The notes: generated by a model from the sequence alone, not told the origin. A stretch of 64,000 nucleotides of DNA from Nostoc paludosum FACHB-159 (GCF_014698835.1 NZ_JACJTU010000011.1:1-64000), one strand, 5' to 3'. Positions 1 to 9,843 are shown, counted from the first letter of the stretch. Numbers and translations: made by a program.

Positions 1-223
1 TATGCTTACTTGACTTTTACCTTTGAATCTAAATTACTCATGTATTAAAAAATTGTTAGTCATTGAGGTTATGTGAATACTTTTTTTTCACTTGTGAGAA
101 ATCCGGGGATCGCTGAGGGTGGGCACAGGAGGAGGCAATCGCTACGATTGATTGAGAATCGGGAAAAAACTCACAAAAAATGCCGAGACTAAAAAATATC
201 AAAGAAAAATCAAGGTCTCGGCT
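1..223. other. Left flank of the IS982-like element, no gene seen
   Basis: No convincing coding region. A minus-strand frame of 67 codons here has no recognisable protein character. The right part should hold the left end of the insertion sequence whose transposase begins at 224, but I could not match it to a clear terminal inverted repeat beyond the 10-base string actaaaaaat at 188-197, whose reverse complement lies at 1127-1136, just at the transposase stop. Confidence 0.4.
182..221. repeat. Hairpin just upstream of the transposase start
   Basis: The 8-base arms gccgagac (182-189) and gtctcggc (214-221) are exact inverted repeats separated by 24 A-rich bases, and end two bases before the ATG at 224. 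Such a structure could limit transposase translation or block read-in from outside; that role is inference. Confidence 0.5.
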
Positions 224-1135
224 ATGTCTACCATTGTATCTTGCCTGGATATCACGCAAATTTTCTGCGACGTAGATGATTTCTGTAACTAATGGGAAAA
301 TCTCTGTTCACAAGTACCACAATTGCCATCGACAAAAGGAGAACGGCGCAGTAGTTCCCGAATGCATTTATCAGAAGTGATGACAATAGTCATCGCATTT
401 CATGGCAGTGGATATAAGACTTTCAAGGAATTCTATACAATGCATGTGCTTCCAGGATGGCATCAAGCATTTCCAAATTTGGTCAGCTATACTCGGTTTG
501 TGGAACTGATGCCCTGGTGTTTAATGCTGCTATGTTGCTTTTTACATACACGTACAGGAGAAATTACAGGGATTAGCTTTATAGATTCTACTCCAATTAA
601 TGTTTGTCATAACTGTAGAGCGCATTCTCACAAGGTATTTAAAGGATTAGTAAAATGGGGAAAAAACTCTGTGGGCTGGCACTTTGGATTTAAACTACAT
701 TTGATTATTAATGATTGTGGAGAATTACTCGCATTTTCACTAACTCCAGCCAATGTGGATGACCGAAAACCAGTCCCAAATATGACTCGTGACCTCATTG
801 GTAAATTATTTGGTGACCGAGGATATATCTCCCAAAAATTATTTGAAGAGTTATATGAACGAGGGTTGCAGTTAGTCACAAAATCTAAGAAAAGAATGAA
901 AAATCGCTTGGTCAAACTGATTGATAAAATTCTCTTACGCAAACGAGCAGTGATTGAGTCGGTCAATGATCATCTGAAAAATATCTGTCAAATCGAACAC
1001 TCCCGCCATCGTAGTCCATTTAACTTTTTGGTTAACTTGATGGCTGGTTTAGCTGCTTATACTTATTTGCCCAAAAAACCGTCGATTGATATTTACCCAA
1101 AAGATTTGCCTGCTCTACCTCCTGCCATTTTTTAG
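224..1135 (+). pseudogene. IS982-family transposase interrupted by one in-frame stop
   Basis: DDE transposase of the IS982 family, which cuts and inserts its own element. The frame from ATG 224 to the stop at 1133-1135 is about 303 codons, the normal family length, and is open except for a TAA at 290-292, where the family context (VDDFCN-stop-WENL) suggests a lost Gln codon (CAA). Downstream of the stop the likely triad is visible: Asp in FIDSTPI, Asp in FGDRGYIS and Glu in RAVIESVNDHLK. A shorter frame restarting at TTG 323 would still hold the whole catalytic core but lack the N-terminal helical region, so activity is unlikely but not excluded. No accessory genes sit with it. Family assignment is confident; element ends were not defined. 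Confidence 0.85.
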
Positions 1136-1580
1136 TTCCGTCGAACTCACGTACTTTAGCAACTTTCAATATGCTGTAGATAAATGGTGTCAATGGTATG
1201 GTCACTACTCTGATTACTGGTAGTGCTCCAAAACTTTCCTTTTAGCTTACAAGGCAATCGTTATAAATTTCAAAAGAATCTGTTGGGAAAATCTATCTTT
1301 AAGTAGATATCAGATACATTAAAAACTGTACCTCTTCAGTGATAACTGACTAATATCTGTAAATGTATGTTGCTAATGTGAAGCTTAAGCGGAAGTAAAT
1401 AAATTTTTACTAAAAATAATATGGGTAGTGAAGGGCAACCTGACTACAAAAGTGCGGAAAGGGCGGCGCATTGACAAGCTTGTTAGTTACGTAGTCACAG
1501 CTGAGTTCTCCTTGCAGCTGAGGATCGCAAAACGAAACTGGGAATACTGAAATTAGGTATTTCGTCATTCCCTACACTTT
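1136..1580. other. Intergenic region between transposase and GAF kinase
   Basis: About 445 bases without a convincing gene. The left part should contain the right end of the insertion sequence. Nearer the kinase there is a GC-richer patch (about 1440-1530) with a short direct repeat cagctgag at 1499 and 1516, possibly part of the kinase leader. No clear promoter was assigned. Confidence 0.4.
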
Positions 1581-4500
1581 ATGACAACGAACGATTATAA
1601 AACTTTAAACGTCCAAAATGTGGAAGAGTGTCAAAAACAGCTACAGTTAACGGTTCAGTATCAAAAAATTTTGGGGAGAATTTTAGCGAAAATTCGGGCA
1701 TCTGTAAACCTAGAATCTCTGTGTTCGACTTCTTGCCAAGATATTTGCCGACAATTGAAGATTGAGCGAGTTGCGATCTACCGTTTCAACAGTGATTGGA
1801 GTGGTAGTTTTATCAATAGTTTTGGTTTTGCAGAACCACGGTGGGATACACTCAATCCTTTTGGAAAGAACTTGGTGTGGGAAGATTCGTATTTGCAAGA
1901 AACTCAAGGAGGAAGATATCGCAAAAATGAGCCGTTTGCTGTAGCTGACATTTACGATGCTGGACACGCTCGTTGTCATATTGAGGTATTAGAACAGTTT
2001 CAAATTCGAGCATATGCCATCGCACCTATTTTCATTGGTGCAAAACTTTGGGGTTTACTAGCAGCCTATCAACACTCCACAACCCGGCAATGGCATCCTG
2101 ACGAAGTAGAGTTTTTAGCTCAAGCCGCCAGCCATCTCGGCGTAGCCATGCAGCAGGCAGAAATTTTAGAACAAAGCAAACAACGCACAGCAGAATTGCA
2201 AGATGCAATTGCGCGGCAACGTGCTTTGACAGAAGTTGTGGGAAATATTCGCTCCTCTGTAAACACCAAAATTATTCTCGATACTGCCTGTCAGGAAATG
2301 TGCAAACTCCTGAAGTTAGAGCGGGCAGCAGTTTATCGCTTCAATGAAGACTGGAGTGGTGAATTTGTCAGCCAGTTCGGCATGGTTGAGGCGCAATGGG
2401 ATAGAAGCAATCCATTTGGCAAAAACCTTGTTTGGCAAGATACTCACCTCCAAGACACCAAAGGTGGGCGCTACCGCAATAACGAAAGTTTTGCTGTTAA
2501 CGACATTTATCAAGCTGGTCATTCACGGTGTCATATAGACATTTTGGAGCAATTTAAAATTCGGGCATATGCCTTAGCGCCAATCTTCATCGGGCCGAAA
2601 CTGTGGGGACTCATAGCAGCTTATCAACACTCAGGGGCGCGTCAATGGGCAAATTATGAAGTCGAGTTCCTGGGACAGGTGGGGGCACAGCTGGGAGTGG
2701 CGATTCAGCAAGCCGAAAATTTAACCCAGTCGAAACAACAGGCCACAGCTTTAGAAAATGCCATCGCTCGGCAACGCGCACTCACCGAAGTCGTCGGTAA
2801 AATTCGCTCCTCTTTAGATATTGATTTAATTCTGAAAACTACTTGTCAGGAAGTTTGTAAACTCCTACGAGTTGAGCGAGTCGGCGTTTATCGCTTTAAT
2901 GAAGACTGGAGTGGCGAATTCGTCAGCCATTTCGGCATGGTGGAGGCACAGTGGGACAGCATTAATTTATTTGGTAAAAATCTAGTTTGGGAGGATACCC
3001 ACTTACAAGAAACCAAAGGTGGGCGCTACCGCAATAACGAAAGTTTTGCTGTCAACGACATCTACCAAGCCGGACACTCGCGCTGTCACCTCGATATTTT
3101 AGAGCAGTTCAAGATTCGTGCCTATGCCTTGACCCCAATTTTTGTGGGGCGGAATCTGTGGGGATTGCTGGCTGCGTATCAACATTCTGCACCGCGTCAG
3201 TGGGGTAGTGTAGAGGTAGAATTTTTAGCACAAGTAGCCAGCCAACTCGGAGTAGCAATGCAAAGTTCCGAGATGGTGACGCAAATCCAAACTCGCGCTG
3301 ATGAATTGCACAAATCGGCTGAACAGCGACGGATTTTATTCGATTTAGTCGTCAAAATTCGGGAATCTTTAGATTTAGAGACGATCTTTAAGACAACAGT
3401 ACAGGAAGTGCGGCGATCGCTCAAAGCAGATCGAGCTGGCATCTTCCGCTTTGAACCTGATGTAGGTTTTTGCAGTGGTGAATTTATCGCTGAAGATGTG
3501 CTACCCAAGTTTGATTCTGCCCTCGCTGTGAAGGTGCAAGACTATTGCTTTGGTGACCAGTATGCACCGCAATATCGCCAAGGACAAGTGCAAGTAATTT
3601 CTGATGTCAACAGTGTTGGCTCGAAAGTCCCTCACCTTGATGTAATTGAGCGATTCCAAGTCAAAGCACAGATTATTGTCCCACTGATGGAAGGTGACGA
3701 TCTCTGGGGATTGTTATGCATTCACCAATGCACACATACACGTGATTGGGAAGAAGCTGAATTAGAATTTGTCACCCAAGTGGCGGCTCAAGTAAGTGTA
3801 GCACTACGTCAAGCCAAGTTGTTCCAACAATCCAGTTTGCTGGGTCAAACCCGTGAAGAAGCAAATCAACTCGCCCAAGCACTAAATGAGCTGCGTACTG
3901 CCCAACTGCAAATTATTCACACTGAAAAAATGGCCAGCTTGGGGCAACTAGTGGCGGGTGTAGCCCACGAAATTAATAACCCAGTTAATTTCATCCACGG
4001 TAACTTAGAACACGCCCACCAATATACCCAAGACTTGCTGCGTTGTGTCCAGCTTTATCAACAAAGTTATCCCAATGCCACACAAGAGATCCAAGAATTT
4101 TTAAATAAAGCGGAAATAGAATTTTTATTCGACGACTTACCTAAGTTATTCCAGTCCATGAAGGTTGGGACTGAACGCATTCGTGAAATTGTCAGTTCGC
4201 TGCGGAACTTCTCCCGCTTAGATGAAGCTGATTTCAAATCAGCAAATATTCATGAAGGCATCGATAGCACGTTGATGATTTTGCAAAACCGCTTGAAGTC
4301 GTCAATTGATGGCTCTACCATTCATGTGACCAAAGACTATGATACTTTACCTCCAATAGAATGCTATCCCGGTCAGTTGAATCAGGTATTTATGAATTTG
4401 CTGTCTAACGCCATTGATGCTTTAGAAGAACGAAATGCCCAAGCAACCCCTGAAGCGTTAGTAGCAAACCCCAGCGAAATCCGAATTTCTACCTCACTGG

Positions 4501-4745
4501 TCAATAAAGACTGGATTGCCATTCGCATTGCCGACAATGGACTTGGTATGGATGAAAAAATCCTCTCTCGCTTGTTCGATCCATTTTTTACAACCAAGGT
4601 TGTTGGTAAAGGCACAGGACTAGGGCTTTCCATCAGCTACCAGATTGTCACAGATAAACACAAAGGTAAGATCTACTGCCAATCTGAACCTTACAAAGGC
4701 ACAGAGTTTGTGGTTGAACTGCCAATTCGTCAGGCGAAAACTTGA
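1581..4745 (+). CDS. Multi-GAF sensor histidine kinase with three cyanobacteriochrome-like domains
   Basis: Sensor kinase of 1054 residues, no membrane segments. Three near-identical GAF domains (about 28-195, 213-380, 398-565) repeat every 185 residues; a fourth, diverged GAF spans about 585-745. Each of the first three has the hallmarks of red/green-type cyanobacteriochromes: a DWSG block, a Trp-x-Asp (W100/D102, W285/D287, W470/D472), GGRYR, and a Cys-His pair (C132-H133, C317-H318, C502-H503) at the place where the bilin is attached. The fourth has Pro684-His685 instead of Cys-His and lacks the Trp-x-Asp. The C-terminus is a complete kinase: H-box with His796 ([10 protein letters not shown]), N-box [25 protein letters not shown] and GTGLGLS. 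No response regulator is adjacent. Kinase function is certain by family; light sensing is inferred from residues. Confidence 0.9.
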   Translation: MTTNDYKTLNVQNVEECQKQLQLTVQYQKILGRILAKIRASVNLESLCSTSCQDICRQLKIERVAIYRFNSDWSGSFINSFGFAEPRWDTLNPFGKNLVWEDSYLQETQGGRYRKNEPFAVADIYDAGHARCHIEVLEQFQIRAYAIAPIFIGAKLWGLLAAYQHSTTRQWHPDEVEFLAQAASHLGVAMQQAEILEQSKQRTAELQDAIARQRALTEVVGNIRSSVNTKIILDTACQEMCKLLKLERAAVYRFNEDWSGEFVSQFGMVEAQWDRSNPFGKNLVWQDTHLQDTKGGRYRNNESFAVNDIYQAGHSRCHIDILEQFKIRAYALAPIFIGPKLWGLIAAYQHSGARQWANYEVEFLGQVGAQLGVAIQQAENLTQSKQQATALENAIARQRALTEVVGKIRSSLDIDLILKTTCQEVCKLLRVERVGVYRFNEDWSGEFVSHFGMVEAQWDSINLFGKNLVWEDTHLQETKGGRYRNNESFAVNDIYQAGHSRCHLDILEQFKIRAYALTPIFVGRNLWGLLAAYQHSAPRQWGSVEVEFLAQVASQLGVAMQSSEMVTQIQTRADELHKSAEQRRILFDLVVKIRESLDLETIFKTTVQEVRRSLKADRAGIFRFEPDVGFCSGEFIAEDVLPKFDSALAVKVQDYCFGDQYAPQYRQGQVQVISDVNSVGSKVPHLDVIERFQVKAQIIVPLMEGDDLWGLLCIHQCTHTRDWEEAELEFVTQVAAQVSVALRQAKLFQQSSLLGQTREEANQLAQALNELRTAQLQIIHTEKMASLGQLVAGVAHEINNPVNFIHGNLEHAHQYTQDLLRCVQLYQQSYPNATQEIQEFLNKAEIEFLFDDLPKLFQSMKVGTERIREIVSSLRNFSRLDEADFKSANIHEGIDSTLMILQNRLKSSIDGSTIHVTKDYDTLPPIECYPGQLNQVFMNLLSNAIDALEERNAQATPEALVANPSEIRISTSLVNKDWIAIRIADNGLGMDEKILSRLFDPFFTTKVVGKGTGLGLSISYQIVTDKHKGKIYCQSEPYKGTEFVVELPIRQAKT

Positions 4746-4821
4746 AAATCATATCATGTGCACATAATTAGTTATGCTAACCACAGTCATTACACCCCAC
4801 CCCAACCCCTCCCCGCAAGCG

Positions 4822-4975
4822 GCTACGGTGTACACACAAGTTATGGAATCACTATCAGTCATTGAATTACCCCTCCCTAACCCTCCCCTTGTAAAGGGGA
4901 GGGAATTAGATTTCTTTTTCCCCCCTTTCCAAGGGGGGATTAAGGGGGGTAATTGACTTGTGTGTACACGGTAGC
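4822..4975. mobile_element. MITE-like element, copy A, with 8-bp target duplication
   Basis: The 154-base element is bounded by 20-base inverted ends, GCTACGGTGTACACACAAGT at the left and the same with one change at the right. It is flanked on both sides by CGCAAGCG (4814-4821 and 4976-4983), an exact 8-bp direct repeat as expected of a target-site duplication. It has no coding capacity. Its interior carries a further C/G-rich hairpin (about 4868-4950). It landed inside an older GC-rich palindrome (cccctccccgc / gcggggagggg). Copy B lies at 21955-22055. Confidence 0.8.
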
Positions 4976-5110
4976 CGCAAGCGGGGAGGGGAGACAAAGC
5001 GTAGCTTTGGCGGGGTGGGGTTCTTCCGGTTTAATAAGCAATCAAGCGGACATGATATCAATGGCTGTTGACAGTTAAGTAGATCGGTGTGAGTAGATAT
5101 AATATGTTTT

Positions 5111-5228
5111 GTCATTGCCTACCCTTGTGGGGAAGCAAGCTACGTGTAGCGTCTCGTAGAGAGGAGGAACGATGTTCGCGAAGGGTAGCAATCCCAGTCT
5201 TTGCGATTGCTTCGTTCCTCCCAATGAC
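5111..5228. repeat. REP-like palindromic element
   Basis: A 118-base stretch starting gtcattg and ending caatgac, with internal phrases such as gcgtctcgtagaga and gattgcttcgttcctccc that are typical of dispersed cyanobacterial repeats. It is noncoding and lies downstream of the FG-GAP/RTX gene, where it could act as part of its terminator. Confidence 0.55.
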
Positions 5229-5259
5229 ATCTTACGTTTAATTATGCCCGCCTACTTAG

Positions 5260-7830
5260 CTACGCTTGAATGATGAAGTCCGTAGCTGTGAGAGTGGGGA
5301 CACCGCTAAGGGTAGCAAATAGACCACCGCTACCGAAACCAGCTGCGCTGCCATTTTGGTTGTAGAACAACTGGCCGCTCACAGGGTCGTAGACAATTTT
5401 CGCTGTGCTGGTTGCCCCATTAGAAATGATTTTAAAATCACTAGCATTACTGAAACCAGTTCCCGCCGCAGAAGTAATAGCACTAAAGGTAGTTTTATCT
5501 AGGATAATCTTGTCACCTTGGAGGCGGTTGAAGTCAGTAATGGTATCTTGACCAATAGCAGAACTAACAAAGGCAGCATTGGTATTGTAAAGAAAATAGT
5601 CGGCACCCACACCACCTGTGAGGCGATCGCTGCCAGCACCACCAACAAGAGTATCATTGCCAGCACCGCCAACAAGACTATCATTTCCAGCACCGCCAAC
5701 AAGACTATCATTTCCAGCACCACCCCGCAGTAAGTCGTTGCCACTCTTACCATCGATTTTGTCATTACCCCCCTGACCATTGATAACATCAGCCGAGTTG
5801 TCCAAACCGGTAATTTGGTTATTGAGGTCATTGAGGAAAGTTACAGTGTTCTGGATGCCGATCGCCGTATCAGTAGAATTGGCATCAAGGACATTAAAAT
5901 TGTCAATGATAGTAGTTTGCCCATCAAACAGGATATTACCAATGGCTGGTTTGCTTCCAGAAGCTTTCAAGTTATCCAGATTTTCTAACTGAAAGTTTTT
6001 CAGAGTGACTTTTGTATTAGACACATTTTCAAAAGTGACTTCTAAGTTACTGCCATTTTGAGTCAACAGCAGATTTTGAGCAGTCAAGCCAGCCCCAATA
6101 AATTGCAGTGTGTCAACGTTGGCAATTACCGTTGCTGATGGGCTAGTGCCTTTACCGACACCACCAAAATCGGTAATAGTGTCATTGCCATCACCTCGCC
6201 GAATCACAAACCTATCTTGACCGCCGTTGCCTGTGAGGATATCGTTACCAACTTTGCCGTCGATGATGTTGTTGCCAATTGTGCCGATGAGAGTATCTGC
6301 ACCAGAAGTTCCCGTAAGGTTAGAAGTGTTGCCGATATTCGTCCCACCAAACAACACGTAGCTTTGCCCTGATTGGGAGCCGTTGGGGTCGGCATAGCGT
6401 GCCCCAATAATCAGATCGTCGAAGCCGTCGCCGTTGACATCTCCAGCACTGCTGACAGAGCAACCTGACAAATCATTCCCGGCGATGCCGTTGATTGCAA
6501 TGCCGTTAACACCGTTGAGGGTGGAAAGGTTAAGGCTGGCGCTAAAGCCTGTGCTACCGCCAAACACTAGGAAGCTCTGCCCAGAATCTTCGCCGTTTAG
6601 GTCAGCAGTGAATGACCCGATAATCAAGTCGTCGAAGCCGTCGCCGTTGACATCCCCGGCACTGCTGACAGAGTTGCCTAAGCCTTTATAGCCCGAAATA
6701 CCATTGATGATAGCGAAGCCGTTAGCACCGTTGAGGGTAGAGAGGTTGAGGGTAGAACTAAAGCCTGTACTCTTGCCAAACACTACGTAGCTCTGTCCAG
6801 AATAAGAGCCGTTGGGGCCGGCAGTAGGTGCCCCGATAATCAGGTCGTCGAAGCCGTCGCCGTTGATATCTCCCGCACTGCTGACAGAAGCACTTGATTG
6901 GTCATATGCATTGATGCCGTTGATAATGAAGCCGTTAGCACCGTTGAGGGTAGAGAGGTTGAGGGTAGAACTAAAGCCTTTACTCTTGCCAAACACCACG
7001 TAGCTCTGCCCAGATGCGTCGCCGTTAGGGTCGGCATTGGGGGCACCGATAATCAGATCGTCGAAGCCGTCACCGTTGATATCCCCAGCACTGCTGACAG
7101 ACGAGCCGGAGATGTCATACGCCGCGATCCCGTTGATGGCAAAGCCGTTAATGCCGTTGAGGCTCGATAGGTTGAGGGTAGAACTAAAGCCTTTGCTCTT
7201 GCCAAACACCACGTAGCTCTGTCCAGACCAGTGGCCGTTGGGATCGGCATCTCTTGCCCCGATAATTAGGTCGTCTAAGCCGTCGCCGTTGACATCTCCG
7301 GCACTGCTGACAGATAAGCCTGATAAATCACCTGCCGCGATACCGTTGATGGCGAAGCCGTTAGTGCCGTTGAGGCTCGATAGGTTGAGGCTGGAGCTAA
7401 AGCCTGTACTCTTGCCAAATACCACGTAACTTTGCCCAGAATTCTCGCCGTTGGGGCTGGCAAAAGGTGCCCCGATAATCAAGTCGTCGATGCCGTCGCC
7501 GTTGACATCTCCAGCACCACTGACAAAGTAGCCTAAGTTGTCATACACCGCGATGCCATTAATGACGAAGCCGTTAGCACCGTTAAGGCTTGATAGGTTG
7601 AGGCTGGTGGTAAAGCCTGTGCTACTACCAAACACCACGTAGCTCTGCCCAGAAGAGCTGCCATTGGGGTCGGCATTGGGTGCGCCGATAATCAGGTCAT
7701 CGAAGCCGTCGTCGTTGACATCCCCAGCACTACTGACAGACGAGCCTGAGAAGTCATCCGCGGCAATGCCGTTAATCACGAAGCCATTGCTACCATTGAT
7801 ATCTGAGAGATTAAATGATGAATTAGCCAT
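5260..7830 (-). CDS. Secreted FG-GAP beta-propeller plus RTX calcium-binding protein
   Basis: Protein of 856 residues. The N-terminal half (about 1-455) is seven FG-GAP/integrin-alpha-like repeats of about 64 residues, each with the signature SSAGDVNGDGFDDLIIGA and ending SGQSYVVFG; such repeats form a beta-propeller with Ca-binding Asp loops. The C-terminal part has RTX nonapeptides of the form GGAGNDSLV (about 680-740) followed by a hydrophobic-rich tail ending TDFIIQA, as in type I secretion substrates; no Sec signal is present. The repeats are nearly identical at DNA level, including two exact 27-base units at 5670-5723, so copy number may vary between strains. No type I exporter is adjacent. 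Likely a cell-surface or matrix protein; the ligand is unknown. Confidence 0.85.
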   Translation of the reverse strand: MANSSFNLSDINGSNGFVINGIAADDFSGSSVSSAGDVNDDGFDDLIIGAPNADPNGSSSGQSYVVFGSSTGFTTSLNLSSLNGANGFVINGIAVYDNLGYFVSGAGDVNGDGIDDLIIGAPFASPNGENSGQSYVVFGKSTGFSSSLNLSSLNGTNGFAINGIAAGDLSGLSVSSAGDVNGDGLDDLIIGARDADPNGHWSGQSYVVFGKSKGFSSTLNLSSLNGINGFAINGIAAYDISGSSVSSAGDINGDGFDDLIIGAPNADPNGDASGQSYVVFGKSKGFSSTLNLSTLNGANGFIINGINAYDQSSASVSSAGDINGDGFDDLIIGAPTAGPNGSYSGQSYVVFGKSTGFSSTLNLSTLNGANGFAIINGISGYKGLGNSVSSAGDVNGDGFDDLIIGSFTADLNGEDSGQSFLVFGGSTGFSASLNLSTLNGVNGIAINGIAGNDLSGCSVSSAGDVNGDGFDDLIIGARYADPNGSQSGQSYVLFGGTNIGNTSNLTGTSGADTLIGTIGNNIIDGKVGNDILTGNGGQDRFVIRRGDGNDTITDFGGVGKGTSPSATVIANVDTLQFIGAGLTAQNLLLTQNGSNLEVTFENVSNTKVTLKNFQLENLDNLKASGSKPAIGNILFDGQTTIIDNFNVLDANSTDTAIGIQNTVTFLNDLNNQITGLDNSADVINGQGGNDKIDGKSGNDLLRGGAGNDSLVGGAGNDSLVGGAGNDTLVGGAGSDRLTGGVGADYFLYNTNAAFVSSAIGQDTITDFNRLQGDKIILDKTTFSAITSAAGTGFSNASDFKIISNGATSTAKIVYDPVSGQLFYNQNGSAAGFGSGGLFATLSGVPTLTATDFIIQA

Positions 7831-8441
7831 GATTTTCTCCTGGGTTTTTTGTAATTGCGGGAGTGGCTCATATCGGCATCAGGCAACTCTGAACTCGATC
7901 GCACTGCACAAAGCTTTACCTGCAACACCAAAGTTTCAAAACCAGGCGGATTTGCTGTTTGTTCTTGTAAAGTCAGCACACTGAAGGGGTGACTCTGATT
8001 CCTGCGATACATCAAGTCAATAAAAATCAGACATCCAAATTCCACCAGTAGGTTTTGATGTGAGTCTTCCTAGTTTTTCAATCATCATTAATTCTGATAG
8101 GCAATCAAATTGCCAACCTATGAGAATTAATGCGATCGCTCAGTAGCCAGTCATTTAATTTCGATTAAAAAACCTTAAAATTGCGTTTCAATCTTTGGAA
8201 ACACTTAATTCTTATCAAGAAACCATTATCACATATAAATTAATCTGTCAATTCTTTAGCGGGCAATTACTTTACATAAATTGAGCATATTTTACGTAAA
8301 TTCACCCATTGTTTTTTTCTAGACTTTATGGGAGTCTCCTTTACATTACAGATAAGACTGTAAGTTTATCGGTTTACCGTATTTTAATCAAAGCTAAAAG
8401 GATGAAAATCATTGTAAGGCTGGAATCACAATAATGGTATT
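7831..8441. other. Long divergent promoter region
   Basis: About 610 bases between two divergently transcribed genes, AT-rich from about 8050 on. It contains an ACCGTA-type site at 8374-8388 (separate entry), and a run tttacataaattgagc / ttttacgtaaattcac around 8271-8305 that repeats a TTTACNTAAATT word twice. Short reading frames overlapping its left end are not credible genes. Confidence 0.5.
8374..8388 (+). promoter_or_regulatory. ACCGTA-type site upstream of the NIL gene
   Basis: The 15-mer ttaccgtattttaat ends 53 bases before the NIL gene start. The identical 15-mer occurs at 15228-15242 near the TauE/SafE gene. Related words occur at the Crp, cysE and Rrf2 genes. A regulator-binding role is inferred. 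Confidence 0.5.
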
Positions 8442-9086
8442 ATGTCTGCGACTAAATCTGTAGAACCTGCTTCAGTCCACAGTCGAATTCTCGTGCCTGG
8501 GCGGTATCATCGGCAACCTGTCATTTCGCGGCTGGTGTCTCGTTATGATTTAACCGTCAATATCAAAGCTGCATCGTTGACATTAGATAGTGACAGCGAC
8601 GGCTGGTTTGATTTAGAACTTTCGGGAAATCCCCAAAAGCTGACAAATAGCCTATCTTACTTACAAGGATTGGGAGTAGATTTAGTACAACTAGCGATCG
8701 CCAACCAAATTCAAGCCACCCATAACTCCTTATCTTTTCCAGATTCAGCTTACAAACTCAACCCTAAAGACTCGGCATGGCTAGCAGCTCGATGGCAAGA
8801 ACAATTTCAACAATGGATTTCTCTAGGTCAGACCAATCGATTGCGCTTGCAACTGTGCATCTTGAAAAGCTACTACGAACAACCGGTGATTTCCAAGTTA
8901 GTTTCTCGTTATGGACTAACAGTTAATATCACCAGCGCTATACTTAAACCCGACAGCCAAGATGACGGCTGGTTTGATTTGGATTTATGGGGTAGAACAA
9001 AGCAACTCTACTCCAGCCTAAGTTATTTAGAAAAACTTGGACTACCGATTTGGTTGGATTTGTCTAGCGTCTATGGCGATCGCTAA
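8442..9086 (+). CDS. Tandem NIL-domain protein
   Basis: Protein of 214 residues with two copies of the NIL domain (about 15-86 and 133-206), each with QPVIS(R/K)LVSRY, LTVNI and DGWFDL(E/D)L. NIL domains are best known as the C-terminal ligand-sensing domain of MetN-type ATPases, where they bind methionine; stand-alone NIL proteins occur in cyanobacteria. Here there is no ATPase part, only the two ligand-binding folds joined by a 45-residue linker. The gene faces the Crp-type regulator and lies beside cysE, the Rrf2 regulator and cysK, so a sulfur-metabolite-sensing or carrier role is plausible. Ligand and partner are not known. Confidence 0.8.
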   Translation: MSATKSVEPASVHSRILVPGRYHRQPVISRLVSRYDLTVNIKAASLTLDSDSDGWFDLELSGNPQKLTNSLSYLQGLGVDLVQLAIANQIQATHNSLSFPDSAYKLNPKDSAWLAARWQEQFQQWISLGQTNRLRLQLCILKSYYEQPVISKLVSRYGLTVNITSAILKPDSQDDGWFDLDLWGRTKQLYSSLSYLEKLGLPIWLDLSSVYGDR

Positions 9087-9113
9087 ATTCATAATTCATA
9101 ATTCATAATTAGT

Positions 9114-9704
9114 TTAAATTTCGTAGTACCAAATGTCTTCTTCGCGTAGCACAATTCGGTGCAAGGAGAGGCGATCGATCAAGCCTTCTTGCTCAAATTG
9201 ACCAAGAACGCGAGTTATGGTTACACGAGTTGAACCGACCATTTCTGCCAGGTCTTCATGAGTTAGACGCATATCTATTAAACGCCCTTTCTCAACTTCC
9301 GACCCAAACTTTTTAGATAACCATGCTAGCAGCTTGATGAGCATGGTATCGACTTTTTTATGGCTACGAATCACCATCAATTCTTGAGCCTGTTGGATAT
9401 GGCTTAGTAGAGTTTCTGTTAGTTCAGTCCACTCTTCTAAAGGTAGGACTGTCGCCCCCACTTTAGTTAAGCACTCCATCTGGTAAGGTTCTAATTTTGA
9501 CAAAGCTTTACCCACAACATCCCCAGGGCCCCACAATCCCAGAGCAACAGTTGTACCATCTTCCAGATAAGTAAAAGTCCTGACAAAACCCGTTTCAATC
9601 TTCCAAAGACCGTTTTGATACTCTGGCAAAAATGAACGACGTGCAAAAACTTGCTTAGTATTATTACTTGGTAAATTAGTAATATTTGTGTATAAAGAAA
9701 CCAT
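9114..9704 (-). CDS. Crp/Fnr-family transcription regulator
   Basis: Regulator of 196 residues. The N-terminal part (about 10-110) is a short cyclic-nucleotide-binding-type beta-roll without the cAMP-contacting residues of Crp; the C-terminal part contains a winged helix-turn-helix (LTHEDLAEMVGSTRVTITRV, about 147-166). It resembles cyanobacterial Crp-type regulators such as CysR and NtcA, but is not NtcA itself. The gene lies in the sulfur locus, between the NIL gene and cysE, which makes a CysR-like role for sulfur assimilation the leading guess. A TAACCGTAG site lies 28-40 bases upstream of the start. Family call is firm; regulon is inference. Confidence 0.8.
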   Translation of the reverse strand: MVSLYTNITNLPSNNTKQVFARRSFLPEYQNGLWKIETGFVRTFTYLEDGTTVALGLWGPGDVVGKALSKLEPYQMECLTKVGATVLPLEEWTELTETLLSHIQQAQELMVIRSHKKVDTMLIKLLAWLSKKFGSEVEKGRLIDMRLTHEDLAEMVGSTRVTITRVLGQFEQEGLIDRLSLHRIVLREEDIWYYEI

Positions 9705-9731
9705 AATGCATAATACTGTATTTTGGTAAAC

Positions 9732-9744
9732 TAACCGTAGTATA
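9732..9744 (+). promoter_or_regulatory. ACCGTA-type site upstream of the Crp-type gene
   Basis: taaccgtagtata, followed by an alternating TA run, lies 28 bases upstream of the Crp-type start. It matches the site at the Rrf2 start (10869-10882) over the full 13 bases. Confidence 0.45.
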
Positions 9745-9806
9745 TATATATCAGGTTATAAAAGCATGTGTATATTGAAATTATTAATGTTTTTATGTAT
9801 GAAGTG

Positions 9807-9843
9807 GGGCATTGGGCATTGGGCATTGGGCATTGGGCATTGG
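9807..9843. repeat. Heptanucleotide tandem repeat (GGGCATT)
   Basis: Five uninterrupted copies of gggcatt. This is the short tandem repeat type common in Nostocales genomes. A complementary-type array follows at 9894-9934, so a transcript could fold back. Confidence 0.85.

Noticed and set aside
1..259. Minus-strand 67-codon frame at the left edge
   Set aside because: No start signal, no recognisable domain, and it overlaps the N-terminal codons of the transposase.
4774..5115. Short open frames rich in Pro in the repeat region
   Set aside because: They are translations of MITE copy A and its C/G-rich hairpins.
5640..5725. Regular 27-base repeats resembling a small tandem array or CRISPR
   Set aside because: They are in frame and encode RTX nonapeptides GGAGNDSLV; there are no unique spacers.
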